A stretch of 64,000 bases of DNA from Armillaria gallica (GCA_037576215.1 JBANDB010000005.1:1612001-1676000); one strand, 5' to 3'. Shown: positions 1 through 11,874, numbered from the stretch's first letter. Made by a program: numbers and translations. Notes: generated from the letters alone by a model not told the origin.

Positions 1-188
1 GTTTGACCCCGTCCCCAGCGGCCACTAATATTCTGAATTTTCGGACTAGCTTGGTTGGCAGAAAAGAACCACCCTATCGAAGAGCCTGCTATCCGCATTC
101 GATTGTTTGGGGTCCAGTGTCACAAGTCCAAGTCATTTCTGCCAAGTCATTCGAAGTGATCGAAATGATATAGTACTCCCCGTGCATA

Positions 189-480
189 ACGGTTCTTCTC
201 TCTCATCCTTACACCATGTTACCCTTTTCTCTGCCACGTAGTAGTCTTCTTGCACTTTGCTTTTCTGTCCTCGGGACCTCTTCGTCGGTGATAAACACGA
301 CAGTTGCACTGGCCTGTGCCCACAACTTTTCTTCGTATGCTTTTCGATCCACTCATATCTATTTATTTTTTCGACTCTAGACGGAACATTCACAGGGTTA
401 CAGGACGACGATGCTGGAATTGTCTACTTTCGCGGAATAGCGTTTGCGGGCCCTCCTGTGAACGATTTGAGGCGGAGGGA
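189..480 (+). pseudogene. Truncated 5' copy of the downstream carboxylesterase gene
   Basis: This stretch repeats bases about 1213-1504 at high identity, offset by about 1025 bases. It contains the start codon (216-218), the signal-peptide exon, the first intron and most of exon 2. Splicing as in the full gene gives the same opening, with the motif GTFTGLQDDDAGIVYF. The similarity stops at about 480, inside exon 2, and what follows does not continue an esterase frame. There is no oxyanion hole and no catalytic serine, so this cannot be an active enzyme. It looks like a partial tandem duplication of promoter-proximal sequence. Whether it is transcribed cannot be told from sequence. Confidence 0.8.
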
Positions 481-1212
481 GTTTGATCTACGACACCGGA
501 AACTACCCCAGATATAGAAGATTCGAGCATGCAGACTTGGAAGACATTTTTAAGGAGCGAGTAATAGAAAAGATGGCGAGTGAACTGAAGTATTTGGAGA
601 CGCTCATGAAAATACGCGTTTATACAACCCAGATACTAGGCTACACATACAATTATCTGTTTCCAGTTTTACGACGATTACTGTAATCCTCCCTGTGCTG
701 CGAAACGATATTCTGAGGATTTGGTATCATTGGAGCTCGTACTGAGAAAGTAACTACACCGTGCTTATCGTCGACTTGAGAGATGCTCACCTGTTAGAGG
801 AGAAGAATAACAGAAACGGAGAGAAAGGAGATGGTGTAGATTAAAGCATCGTCAGCGAGGTCGTAAAAAGTACTGTTGGTGGTGTGGTGTGTGGTACTGT
901 TCATGGACGTTCCATTCCAACTGCTACGGGCCGATTAAGCCGGAGACGAAGAAGTACGTAATCACTTCTGAAGTCGCAGTTACGAGTACTGCTCACCACT
1001 AAATCCTCACAGCACGGTGAGGCCGCTCTTCCGGGGTCCTGATGCTTGCGGGTGACCTCACGGAGGCACAGCGTTCAGGCCCGCCCTCCACGGAATTCAA
1101 ATGGTCATGATGCAAAACCCGCAAACTAGCTCCAGATTTATCTAGGATTTCAAGCTCAGTTTCGCTACAAGAGCGAAAATTCGATTCACTTGACTGCCTT
1201 ATACCTGGATTC
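481..1212. other. No gene recognised
   Basis: Between the truncated esterase copy and the full gene I see only short open frames without family resemblance. The open frame on the minus strand at 999-1502 runs antisense to the esterase exons and is not a gene. Confidence 0.6.
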
Positions 1213-1240
1213 AACGGTTCTTCTTTCTCATCCTTACACC

Positions 1241-3479
1241 ATGTTACCCTTTTCTCTGGGTTGGAATAGTCTTCTTGCGCTTTGCTTTTCTGTCCTCGGG
1301 GCCTCTTCGTCGGTGATAAACACGACGGTTGCACTGACCTGTGCCCACAATTTCTCTTTGTGCGCTTTTCGGGTCCACTCATATTTTTTTTTGACTCTAG
1401 ACGGAACATTCTCAGGGTTACAGGACGACGATGCTGGAATTGTCTACTTTCGCGGAATAGCATTTGCGGACCCTCCTGTGAACGATTTGAGGTGGAGGGC
1501 ACCAGTGTTCACTCCTTCTAATCATCTAGGAAACGTAAACGCTACCGAGGTGTGTGCCTTTCCTCGCTGCGCGTAGAAGAGACTGACGTAAATGGACAGT
1601 TTGGTGATGTATGCATCGAAACGGCCGCGTCTACCGTTCCCAGCGATGCTTCTGAGGACTGTTTGTTCATCAATGTACAACTTACATGTCTACATCGTCT
1701 CCACCTCTAAATCACCCTCTCCCCATAGGTCAACGTCCCCATTGGGACTGATTCAACTGACAAACTGCCGGTTTTGATCTATTTCCATGGTACGCCGTTG
1801 TTTCATTCTTTTCCCTGGTCTTCCTGACACTTTGTGAGGCGGCGGATTCGAAAGTGGAAAGACCACTTGGTATCCGCCAAATGCATTATTTCAATCTTCA
1901 ACTGAACCATTCATATATGCTTCATCGCAGTATCGCCTGGGACAGTTTGGGTTTTTAGGTTTGTTCTGTCTGGCTCTTACTAAAGACGTTCGACGTGCTC
2001 ATTCTCATCAAGGCGGCTCGCAGTTAATGGCTAATGGCGACCTGAACGCAGGACTACTTGATCAAGTATATCAAATTTTCCAAGAGTACAACACTCCCTG
2101 ACGATTCCTCACAGAGGGCTGCTCTTCGATGGCTCCAGAAATACATTTCCAACTTTGGCGGCGATCCTGAGTACGTTTTTCTCACTCACGTCTTCTCCTA
2201 AAGATGTTGTACTAATGGGATTCTCGTCAAGGCGCGTGACGATTTGGGGCGAATCAGCGGGCGCGGGGTCTACGATGTTCCAGGTAGACAGCCACGAGGA
2301 GTTCCTTCTCGCGTCTACTAACCATCAATTGTTTAGATGGTCGCGAACGGAGGAGACACAGAAGGTCTTTTTGTAGCAGCTATGGGAGACAGTCCTTCCA
2401 TGAGTTTCACACCTGCATACGATAGTGAATACGTCGAAGGGATCTTTACAGATTTCGTCGCAAACGTGTAATTTTTATTTATTTTACTTCACCACATTCT
2501 GGATGCTCATTGTTTTCGTAGTGGCTGTGGCGAAGACGAGGACCTTATGGTATGTCTCCGCGAAGCTGATGTGAACGATCTGGCAGCAGCGGGCAATAAG
2601 ATTCTCGCAACAAAGCTCGCGACTGTTGATTCCTTTGCTCCTATCCTGGGCGGTTCGTTTATATCGCAAAGGCCTATCGATGCTTTCCAAAATGGGACCT
2701 TTTCACAGGTACCTCTCTTCTTTGGGTTAGTCTGCTACTTTCTTCTACCATACGTTCATCCGTGTTCAGCTCCAATACCAACGAAGGCGCCGGCTCGTCT
2801 GCCATTATCACAGCACCATGGGCGAATACCACTTCCTCGAATGCAACTCAAGACACTGTGTACTACTTTTTAAAAGGCCAGTATGATACCTTGACAAACG
2901 AAAGCTTCGTCAAGGCTCTGGAGCTCTACCCGCTGGCGGACTATGGCAATTCGTATGACTTGCAGCGTCGACAGATGTATGGGGAGATGCGATACATCTG
3001 TACGGCCATCTTAATCACCGAAGCCGCCCAGCAATCCGGACTCGACGCATTCCAGTACTGGTGAGTTGCTTTTCTATGCTACTGCTCAAACTTTGGATGA
3101 AACTCGAACGAATAGCTACGACAACCCACATCTGGGTTCGGACCACGCTGCCGACCTCGCGGCGTTCTTCCCTTCTTCATTCCCTTCGCCTTCAGCGAAT
3201 GCAGATGATTTAGCACTCTTGGAAGCCATGCGTGGGTACTGGACATCGTTTGCTACAGGCGGCACCCCCATCGCGCAGGGTGCACCAGAATGGAGTGTAT
3301 GTCAGACTCGTGGCCCGGGCCTGGGTTGTTCAAGATTTTTCTAATGTGAACTTTTGTAGGCTACGGGGAATCCGCACATGTTGCTTCATCCGGGTGGTAT
3401 ACAGCTCGAGAATGTTACGGATGCGTTGTCTGCCAGGTGCAGATTCTGGCATGACCTGAAGGAGGAGCTCAACATTTGA
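1241..3479 (+). CDS. Secreted type-B carboxylesterase/lipase
   Basis: An alpha/beta-hydrolase of the carboxylesterase B family that should hydrolyse ester bonds outside the cell. I read 13 exons (first 1241-1340, last 3360-3479) totalling 530 codons, a normal family length. The start gives a hydrophobic signal peptide ending near ASSS. Exon 2 carries the N-terminal family motif (YGTFSGLQ, then YFRGIAFADPPV). The oxyanion hole HGGGFESG is rebuilt across an intron near 1789/1839. The nucleophile lies in GESAGAGS near 2250, and a likely catalytic histidine in GSDHAADL near 3145. All splice junctions keep the frame, so the gene appears intact. Substrate is not predictable: the family spans lipases, cholesterol esterases and feruloyl/para-nitrobenzyl esterases. 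A truncated 5' copy lies directly upstream. Confidence 0.88.
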
Positions 3480-3524
3480 TGCAGCCGACATATTTTGTCC
3501 AGAGTCCTATTTGTGACTGGATTG

Positions 3525-3818
3525 TTTGCGGTCTTTTCATAGTCTTTGCTGTCAAACGACCTCAGTCTGCAGCGTACTACATGCTGGGAACCGGTGGCTA
3601 TCTTCTCTATTAATATTACACTTGAACAGTTGTTGGCCTCGGCGAAATTTAATCTTATGATCCCGGTTTGCTTGTTCCTCTGATATATAAGTATCCAACT
3701 CTTTGCGAGGGCTTTCCTTTATGTTTGAGCCAAAGCTTCCCGCCCGTTAGTTTAACGTGCCATGCTTCAGTTCATCAGGGAGTGCCCCTTGATTGTCTTG
3801 ATTGCGTACCCAATCTAG
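3525..3818 (+). pseudogene. Relic of a small two-TM membrane protein gene with its promoter
   Basis: The TATA region (TATATAAGTAT near 3684) and leader match the region upstream of the intact gene at 33754-34008 on the other strand. The match continues through the ATG at 3762 into the coding sequence, which reads MLQFIRECPLIVLIAYPI and hits TAG at 3816-3818 after 18 codons. The intact relative begins MLQFTSECLLIIFIAYPI and goes on for 84 residues. Beyond the stop the similarity fades quickly. The upstream half (3525-3735) also matches 7340-7545. It sits 45 bases past the esterase stop codon, so it may contribute to that gene's 3' end. Confidence 0.7.
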
Positions 3819-4573
3819 CAGAATCGAGATGTGCGATGTGGACGGGTCGCGAGCGCCTCTAAAAGGCTCCAACTCCTCAAGTACAGACACATTTGGAGGG
3901 AGACTTTGGAATTTTTCAACTTGCTCGTGACATGGGTTACGTGGATCAGCGACCCACCTCGCATGTAGACAATACTTAAAATACTTGCACGTTCGTTCTG
4001 GGTGAGACAAGTACCGGGCAGGTTACGGATCATCAAGAAGGGAAAACGTCAACAATACCGGCTACTTAGAATCAGCATAACAGCCACACGAATGATGATG
4101 AGGATTATGGGGTTTTGGAAAGCAGACATCGATATGAACCTCCTCCGCGCTAGAATGTCCATCGATGTGGTCCAATCCATGAGTTAGATAGGAAAGCCGC
4201 TCTATAGCTATCGACGCAACATAATCAGGTCGAGTCAATGGGCGTGCTGTCATGCCACGTCATGGTCAGAAGCGAGCTGGAGCAGAAATCTTTATAGAAA
4301 GGAATATCAAACGCTGACAGATGCAAGATTGAACACGAGGCATGTATTAAAACGATTCGAATCTCAGTGAGGTGCGTCGCCGTGATTCAAAAGTATGTAT
4401 ATTCATAATGATTTCTACAAAACGTTCCGGCGTCGGTAATAGGCGAAAGGCGCACTCGCTACCGACGTAGGAAGCCAAGGACATTTTTCAGCACGGAATG
4501 TCGCAGAACACTCTGAAATCAGAATCAGAAAAACGTAGTGTATGCATGGCGTAACAAAGAAATCGTCTCACTA
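3819..4573. other. No gene recognised
   Basis: About 750 bases between the membrane-protein relic and the stop codon of the F-box gene. Only short overlapping open frames are present and none has a recognisable motif. Confidence 0.5.
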
Positions 4574-5864
4574 TCAGATCTGGGACATCCTCCATCTCTC
4601 CTTATCGTGGCTGATAACAATTTCAACTGATGGATTCCTGACTAGCAGCCTCTTTAGCTTTTTCGCAATTGTTTTCTTCGCCTTTGCCACCAGGTCTTCG
4701 TCCACATTGTCAATGGTGATTCTCCGGAGGTTTGCATACTTCTTCTGGCCGAGAATTTCGGTGATGGATACCCAATTGAAGACGTCGAAAGCGGCGACAG
4801 AATCTGCGCCGACCGCGATGATGATGTCAGTGATGGAGGAAGAGGTGATGTTTTGGAGGATGATCGGAATATATTTGACTTCTTCCCTGCGACTATTGGG
4901 ATTGCAAGAATATATGTTAACCGGGCAAAAGGCGATAGATTGGAGATTCGAGCAGTATTTGATATTGTCAGTGAGGCGCTGGAGGTCAACCAGATCCAAG
5001 ACTACAAACATTAGATCAAATGAATAGAATACCATGAATGTACATACCAATGATACCATTGCTATCTTCGTCAACACATGCAGGACCTATGCTCAAATGC
5101 TTGAGTGATGCGCTAGCCATGGATATAATTTGCATAGGCGAAGGGCAGGCACGGGCAGGGAACGTCAGTGATGACAACGACTGGGGGAGAGGGCTGAGGG
5201 GAGCAAATTCGATTGGAAGCATGCCTGTTGGATCCACGACGTCGATCAGATACAGATTTGCAGATACTAGTGCAGTGCACGATGACAAGGTCTGCACCAC
5301 ATCGTCTAGGGTACGAAAATGGCACCCGTTCAGATTCAGATTTCTGATGCTCGGGAAGTCGCAATTTGTACCCAGAATGTCTTCTGCAAGAATATCGTCA
5401 TCTGTGAAATCGAATTGGGCATCGGAGATGCGTAGCGTTTTGAGATTTGAGAAACTGGAAAGGAAACCCGTCGGAAGAAATAGATGGAGCCAAAAGGAGC
5501 CGGGTCCCAGACCCAAGTGATCCGGATCACTTGGGCACAAATTCTCGTCGAGACGTAGGGTATGAACAAATGCGAGAAAGGTATTGCGAGGACTGTGGAG
5601 GAGATTCATGAAGGATGCATGGTTGTGAAATGAAACAGTGGTGGTTCCGAAGATATGATAACGGCTGCGTGGCAGCCACGTCCTGCAAACTAACGAACAA
5701 GACGTAAGGGTGGAGAGGCGCTTATATATCGTGTTACCCCACTGGTCCATGTCAACCTCAAACTCCTCGTCAGAGAGTGGGAAAAGGTGAACTTCGTCGA
5801 TAATTTTATCAACTAGCTCAGGCGACAGGAAGCCGCCTTGGGTTGCGCTGGCCACAGTTGACAT
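4574..5864 (-). CDS. F-box-like protein, subfamily A, copy 1
   Basis: Two exons (5864-5048 and 5001-4574) around a 46-base intron that starts gtatgt and ends tttgtag, giving 414 residues. The start was chosen by matching paralogues at 10193 and 31300, which begin at the same point; an in-frame ATG lies 22 codons upstream. Residues about 10-70 form an F-box-like region: PELVDKIIDEV, a spacer, then SCSLVCRTWLPRSRYHIF. The rest is leucine-rich, as in fungal F-box/LRR-like proteins. The family usually bridges a substrate to the SKP1-cullin ubiquitin ligase; here that is inference from the fold signature. Exon 1 is 817 bases, exactly as in the paralogue at 31300. The gene is intact. Confidence 0.8.
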
Positions 5865-6299
5865 GAACGTCAGGCAAGAGGCCCACTTGACAATTTGATT
5901 TTGAATATCAACATCGGTAGTTTCCCACATTCACGTGATCCAGGTAGAATTTAACTTTAGCTTCAGCTTTAGACTAAGAATAAGTGGCTTCACGAGACTT
6001 TGCAGCCAATATGCAACTGTAGCCTATCAGCTTGCTGTCCAGGATGTGAAGTTATCACCATCAGAGTCGCTCAGTCTTTGTTCAGTCTCTTCGGGGAATA
6101 CGGTATGATCTTGAAGGTATGATAGAGCCTTATGATATCGCAAGGTAGTCTTGGACTGGCGATTTTACAGGCGAGCTTGTAGGACTTGGAACAGTTCGTG
6201 ACTCATCTATGTCGAATATTCAGGTGGGGTAGGCCAACCCCCGATAATGACATTGATGAGTTATCTGGTAAACGGAGACAATTGAACGAAGATGCAACA

Positions 6300-7345
6300 A
6301 GTAAATAACCGGAGCTTGAACCTCTCGGACCGATGGACCAGTAAAGGCTGCTGCCAAACAAGCAAACGAAAATTTGGTTCCGCGGCCTTTTTTCCTTCTT
6401 CTTACCACCATATTCCTTGCGCAACGACCGGGTCTTGGTCTTCTCCTATGTACCTCGGTACACTATCTATACTCTCGTCGTGCCCATTGTCCTCGAAGAT
6501 GTTGGCTGATGGGCTGTCGACGGAGAGGGCGGTGCGTCATGAAGATAGGCCTTGGAGGTGAGGTCCTTGTCCCTGCCTTGTTCTCCTTTGAAGCTCTGTA
6601 GTCTATCGGTGCCGCGCATCTTCTCAATAGAGGTGCATCACAAACTTTGGAGTGCGGATATCCCCGCCTCAAGAATGTGTATGTCGATCCCGACATCGCC
6701 AGACACCTTCTGCTTCGTCCGTCCTGACACGGGATTTCTTCGCGAGTCTTTCACCTCTGGTCATGGACCGAAGTGGCAGTTCTCGAGAATGTGATACTCC
6801 CAGCTGCCTCCGTTACGTTCAGTATGTTGGCTTCGTCGGTACTCGCGGCAGCGAGAGACACCACCTCGCACCAACAGCCTAGCTTATATACCCAAATTAT
6901 CTCGTATGCGCATGCCCAGGCGCAGAAGGGCGGTTCTCTGGGTCGATGGTGTAACCACCTCAACAAGCTTGTGGGATAGCGGGGTGAGACGTTGCTTTTG
7001 TGTGCTGGTTAGGCGTACGAGGATCATTGGCTCCATCGTTTCTGGTGGTTAATTTTTTGCTTTGCGACTCCTTGCGAGTTTTTGTTTCGTTGGCGGGATC
7101 ACTGGTGTGTTTCTAAAGAGCTTTTCTGGAGCTCATTATTGACATATATCTTTTTCAAGAGCGAGCTGGTGTGCCCCAGCGGATCAGACGGATCCCGTGG
7201 TATTCTTGCCGCCGGTTTCCGCGCATATATCCATGTTTTTGTAGGTTCGTGTCTCTTGATTGCATTTTCTTTCATATACTGATATATGATTAGTGGTAGT
7301 GCTACGTACCTCGTCGAAGTTGTGTATTCCATGTCCGTCAAAATG
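6300..7345 (+). repeat. Repeated unit R, copy R1
   Basis: This region matches three other places in the window: 29876-30600 (same strand), 34740-35680 and 42690-43690 (both reversed). Its first part (about 6320-6510) preserves a reading frame ending in a hydrophobic tail, PFFLLLTTIFLA, parallel to the tail in copy R3, followed by a divergent insertion. The middle part contains the conserved octamer GTCTATCG (6612-6619) and a stretch near 7005-7060 shared with R3 and R4 (GTGCTGGTTAGGCGTACGAG). The last part, near 7215-7345, again matches R2 and R4. No continuous gene can be assembled here, so I call it a degenerate duplicated segment. The founding gene is not recognisable. Confidence 0.65.
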
Positions 7346-7560
7346 AATTTCTTTCTTTTCTGTCAGGCAACCTCGGTCGGCAGCGTGCTACATGCTGGGA
7401 ACCGTTACCAATCTCCCCCGTTAATATTATACTTGAACGGTTGTTGGCCTCGGCGGCGAAATTTAATCCCAGGATTCCGGTCTCCTTGTTTCTCCCATTT
7501 ACAAGTATCCGACTCTTTGCGAAGGCTTTGAGCCAGTGCTTGCGGAGATTGATCTGAAGT
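7346..7560 (+). repeat. Promoter-only relic of the two-TM membrane gene
   Basis: Bases about 7365-7545 match 3540-3735, including CTACATGCTGGGAACCG and TTGTTGGCCTCGGCG, and match the upstream region of the membrane gene at 33754. The TATA-like core has decayed to TTACAAGTATCC and the coding sequence is missing. It sits about 100 bases upstream of the gene at 7664 and so may serve as part of that gene's promoter. Confidence 0.55.
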
Positions 7561-7663
7561 AACGCAAACCTTGATGACGTGAAGCGAGAAGCTCCGACAC
7601 TGGTTGTTATAAGTACCCACTGTTCCTCGATTCCGAACACGCGGACTCAAGAAACTTGACAAG

Positions 7664-8280
7664 ATGCAACAAGAGGTACTTTGTCTCCGCCCGGACTACA
7701 TGGTGTGCTCTAATGGAATACCATCTTCCAGATTAGTAAAGAACACCCTTGGCAGTTTTCCAACGAAGAGATGGCAGCCATTTGGAATCCTTGGGGTCTC
7801 GCACCAGGCAGGGGACGCTGGTCTGCCGAATGGTCGAATTCTCGGGCGAAGTATGGTCTCTTGCCACGTTACAGTCCCTACTCCTATGACCACAGAAATA
7901 CCATTTGCATGCTTCGCGGTCTCTATGGCCTTGAGCAACCGATCTCGCTCTTCTGGGATGTTGGCGCCGCTCCGCTGGGCAATTTTGTTATCCACGAGGA
8001 GGAGACAAACACGTACTACTACTGGAATGAGCGTGACGATAACTTGTACAAGCTTAAGGGGGATTTTGAGACCCTCTTAGACTTCCTCAAGGCCGATTTT
8101 TGGAAGAAGGAGGACCTTGGATTGAAGCTCGTCGAGTACGACGACGACCTGACGGATATCACAGATGAACTTGTCGAGGAGCAGAAGAAGTTGAGGAAGG
8201 ACTCTGAACGATTGGTAGCGATAAAGAAGAGGTTGAACAATAGTAGCGGCTCCGGTGCTTACATTTTGACGCCCCATTAA
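7664..8280 (+). CDS. Orphan protein, 186 aa, acidic with a coiled-coil-like tail
   Basis: Two exons: 7664-7675 (MQQE) and 7732-8280, around a 56-base intron beginning gtactt and ending cttccag. The frame is kept, so the short first exon is credible, though an internal ATG at 7771 is possible. The middle is rich in tryptophan and tyrosine (EMAAIWNPWG, ETNTYYYWNERDD), followed by DFETLLDFLKADFWKK. The last third is charged and helical (ELVEEQKKLRKDSERL). The YYYW...DFETLLDFL pattern is reminiscent of the end of SMI1/KNR4 (SUKH) domains, but the match is weak and I do not assign a function. No signal peptide or membrane segment is seen, so it is probably cytosolic. Confidence 0.6.
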
Positions 8281-9008
8281 CAAGAGGGATTGATTATCAT
8301 CGAGTGACCGGTCCACTACGGGCCTGACTCGGGAGTCAGCCGTTTCCCTGATGGGAGATTTTAGACCTGTTGGTGCTCTGGTACGGTGATAAGACCATCT
8401 AAGCAAAAGGAGAAGCGAGCCCCTGGGGATAACCATGGTCTGCGATGGTGGGTCAATCGGCATCATGCTGACGGCTTCTGCCACGACGGCCTCAACGGCA
8501 GATCTGCCAATTCCCCCTTGCATTTCCAGAGTGACGAATAGTTTGGACTAGTGAAAACCAGCATGATTGACGGCGGAACATATCTCAGAAGAGATACAAT
8601 ATCAACATCAGATTTCTGCTCGAGTTTGTCACAGCTGAGAATGTCCTCAATGGTCGGCCATTCCGCGGGTGGGCGCTGGTATTGGCCCCTCCCGAGTCGC
8701 GCCAATCAAAGCTGATGCTTGTGGATGACACGTTATGGACAAAGCGAATGGAGCTGATTCTTAGGCGGTCTTCGAAGTACCTTTGATGAATTCAGAACAT
8801 TCCAAGTAGCACCATAACGATGAAGATAAAGCAATGATCTCTAGCAGGTATACGGTTAACACGGTGGCATAATGAGGGAGCTCTGTAAATAACTCATATG
8901 TGCGTGTCATGAGATCAACGGCCATCAAACGAGATATAGAGATGGGGTAAAAGTAATGAATTGAGACAATAGTTCGGCATTGTACCGGTACCAGGAGATC
9001 TTCATTGT
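8281..9008. other. No gene recognised
   Basis: Between the orphan gene and the 3' end of the next F-box locus. The minus-strand open frames at 8463-8705 and 8761-9117 have no family resemblance, and the latter overlaps F-box coding sequence in another frame. Confidence 0.5.
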
Positions 9009-10193
9009 TTATGACCATCCAAAGCGCCCTTCCTCTAAAGGATCTCTCCACTGGGCGAACTCGATCTCGAGCGAAGGGTTCTTGTCGGCAAGCGCTCTCA
9101 ACTTGTGGGTGATCCATTCCTTCGCCGCCTTGACATCCAGATACACATTAGTAGTGAGCACGATGAACCGCTGAGATTCTTGTAGTTTTCCCGGCTGAGA
9201 ATCTCCGTGAAGGAAGTCCAATCAAGGGCGTCCAGGGCGTCCACGGAGTTCATCCAGAACGACACGGCTATCTCGTTGATGGATGAAGACGAGAGTCCTT
9301 GAAGCACATCAGGAATATGCCAAACGAGATTCGGTCTACATGCCGGGACAATACGGAAGGCAATGGATTCAAGGTTCGAGCTGCGGCAAAGGATATCCGC
9401 ATCTAGTTAGGAGAACAAGTGAATATCAGCGTTTAATTCGGTCGTGATAGTTATGAGACGTACGTGTAGTCACGGTGTTCATGGTCAAACTTACACTCAA
9501 ATGTTTGAGTGACGAACCCGCGTAGGGGACGATTTCAAGAATGGAACTGGGTCCACTGCCAATAGTGAATATCAATGACGATAGAGAAGCAGGGAGTTGT
9601 GCGAGACAGGATTCCGTCGTTACTTCCAGAAGCGGGCCTTCCACGAGGTGGACGCGATCCAAACGCGCAGACTCTAGCGCTCCGCACGAGGACAAAAAAA
9701 GGATGACGTTGTCAAGGGTATGAAAAATGCATTTGTTGAGATCCAAATGCGTGATGCTGGTGAATCTCGACAAGGCAGAGAGGATTTTTGAGAAATCTTC
9801 CTCCGACATGAAGTCGAACGTGGCGTTGTGAATATGCAGCCACTTGATGTTGGAAAATATGGAGGGGTCGATGATCTGAAGAGTCTGGTGCAGCAAAAGG
9901 TCTCCTAAATCATTGTCCGGGGTCTCTATGAGGGTTAACCTTCGGATGGAGCCGAGGAATGAGCAGTTTGGACGGGCGATGAGGCGCATGAAGGACGGGT
10001 GGTTTTCGGAGGATAGAGTAATAGATTTGAATAGATGGTAGCGGCTGCGCGGCAACCAGGTTCTACAAACCAGCGAACACGACGATAAAAGTGAGCGGGT
10101 CATATGATGATACCTATTTGCGGACGCAACATAGTCAATAATCGTGTCAATAAGCTCGGCGGCAAGACCGCCTTGAGTAGCAGGTGATGGCAT
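9009..10193 (-). pseudogene. F-box-like protein, subfamily A, copy 2, frameshifted
   Basis: A paralogue of the genes at 4574 and 31300. Exon 1 (10193-9464) starts MPSPATQGGLAAELIDTIID and carries SCSLVCRTWLPRSRYHLF. A 61-base intron (9463-9403) is in the same place as in the paralogues. Exon 2 (9402-9009) reads correctly through WTSFTEILSRENYKNL, then needs one extra base at about 9174-9175 to continue as RFIVLTTNVYLDVKAAKEW to the stop at 9009. Total coding length is 1124 bases, one short of a whole number of codons. Without the correction translation ends soon after the lesion, losing about the last 60 residues. It could be a young pseudogene, a truncated product or a sequencing error. Confidence 0.75.
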
Positions 10194-10666
10194 GAAGAGT
10201 GACGAAAGTTGTTGGACACGAGAAGGATGAACCTGGTGAGGAAACAGGCGATGAAATTTTCAATACCCGAAGTGCAATTTGAAAACGCCAAATAGCCGGC
10301 CCTAATTTACACGTGATCTGACGCGTGCAAACCGGAACATTAACTTTAACGGTCCTATGATAGGTATCAATCCTGATAATGCTCTCTGACTCCGAGGCAT
10401 ACATTGGAAGACACACGGAGTAGAGTATTTTTACCTCATTACCTGTTTCATTACGGGACGACTATGCTTGACATTTGCTTGACACGACCGAAAAAGGCAT
10501 TGTGTTTGCAATAGCAATTCCACCTAACATGCTGAAATCCTTCGTACAATTCGGACAATGTCTTTGTTCCTCCGAAACGCGGACAATGCACCCGCCAAAA
10601 GTTGTCTTTTTTGCTACACTTCAAGCAAATCACATCAATGGTGCCACGGTGGCGGCACTTCATAGG

Positions 10667-10674
10667 TATATAAG
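10667..10674 (+). promoter_or_regulatory. TATA box of the F-box gene at 10711
   Basis: TATATAAG, 37-44 bases upstream of the ATG. The inverted copy has TATAAAA at the equivalent place (near 25072-25078, reverse strand), supporting a shared promoter. Confidence 0.55.
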
Positions 10675-10710
10675 ACTGCTGCCTGAATTTTGGCTTCTAC
10701 ATACTACGCA

Positions 10711-11874
10711 ATGTCCTCCCGCTCCTCGCGCAAGAGACGCTTCCGATTCGAGGACTTCCCGGTGGAGCTCATCCTCGAAATTCTCTCGCACCTCAGAGTC
10801 GCCAGCATCAAGCAACTCAGCCTCACCTCGTCTAAATTTCGCTTCATATGCCTCCCCGTCATCTTCGAAGACTTATCCTTCTATTCCTACAAAACTCCAC
10901 GTAATTTTCTGACCGCTATGCGCCGCTGGCGAGCCATTCCCTGTGTCCGAAAGCTATCCTTTAATGACGTCGACTCCAAAGATATATCGCCTGCATTATT
11001 GCAATGGTGCGCCCTAGCGCAGAAACTCAAGATAACCATGTCCAATCCGACTCTATACGTGCCACTTTTGTCCGGACTTGGGGAGCTCAGAGTCCTCCAA
11101 CTTGACGGGGTTACTTTCCAGCACTTCACAGACATTTTCAAGGTTCTTCAGAGCCTGTCAGCCTCGGTTAAAGACCTGAGGTTTGATAATGTCGAATTCG
11201 CGTCCCAGTCATACGGCAACCCGATTCCCTACGCTGGCAAGAGGATTAGAGTAGAGAGACTTTGCGTCAGTACCGCTCTAGTTCTAGAGCTCCTACTCCG
11301 GGACGAGTCTCCAGTCGATTTTTCGAATTTAAAGGTGGCAGAAACAAAAAATGTAGGGTCGCATAGCATCAACAAACTTGGACGCCGCAGCCCTCGTCTT
11401 GTCAGGCTGGTCATCGGCGATCCTCCCTTGGAATCCAATAATGGTACGCATATTCTCCTCCTTTCCATGCAATCTCGTTTATTCCAACTTCGAACAGAAT
11501 CCCTTGAGCTCACAACGGTCAAACAATTGAATCTCTCATTTCACCACTTGCAGCCCGGACTCAAACCTCTTCGCGACCTCTTCAAACCCTCGGAGACCAA
11601 TTTGGAAGAGCTCACCATAAAACTCCCTGTTGAATTCGTCACAAGGGAGACTCGCGAGCAATGGGAATCATTGGCATTAGCGCTGTCGCGGCGACCTAGG
11701 CTGAGGGCAGTGCATATCGTGCTATGGACAAGGTGGGATAGAAGATATGATGCACAATTACTCCTCCGCGAGCTTCATCGGGCGGTCGAGCCGCGGCGCC
11801 ATAGAATATTGGAGATTCTAGCCAATAACCGCTTCCAAGTCACAGTAGAGGGTGCTCACTGGTTTGGGTACTAG
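10711..11874 (+). CDS. F-box protein, subfamily B, intact copy
   Basis: A single exon of 388 codons (387 aa). The ATG at 10711 is chosen; the frame is open slightly further upstream but without an ATG. The F-box sits at residues about 13-55 (EDFPVELILEILSHL, then SLTSSKFRFICLPVIF). A long leucine-rich part follows (VPLLSGLGELRVLQLDG, LEELTIKLPVEF), so it probably acts as a substrate adaptor of an SCF ubiquitin ligase; this is family inference. It is intronless, unlike subfamily A. Its inverted paralogue at 23865-25033 aligns end to end but has a one-base deletion. Confidence 0.82.
   Translation: MSSRSSRKRRFRFEDFPVELILEILSHLRVASIKQLSLTSSKFRFICLPVIFEDLSFYSYKTPRNFLTAMRRWRAIPCVRKLSFNDVDSKDISPALLQWCALAQKLKITMSNPTLYVPLLSGLGELRVLQLDGVTFQHFTDIFKVLQSLSASVKDLRFDNVEFASQSYGNPIPYAGKRIRVERLCVSTALVLELLLRDESPVDFSNLKVAETKNVGSHSINKLGRRSPRLVRLVIGDPPLESNNGTHILLLSMQSRLFQLRTESLELTTVKQLNLSFHHLQPGLKPLRDLFKPSETNLEELTIKLPVEFVTRETREQWESLALALSRRPRLRAVHIVLWTRWDRRYDAQLLLRELHRAVEPRRHRILEILANNRFQVTVEGAHWFGY

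Noticed and set aside
999..1502. 167-codon open frame on the minus strand
   Set aside because: It lies antisense to the esterase promoter and first two exons; a similar antisense frame appears at 133-393 only because the DNA is duplicated.
5038..5520. 160-codon open frame on the plus strand
   Set aside because: Antisense shadow of F-box copy A1, which has paralogue support and a matching intron on the other strand.
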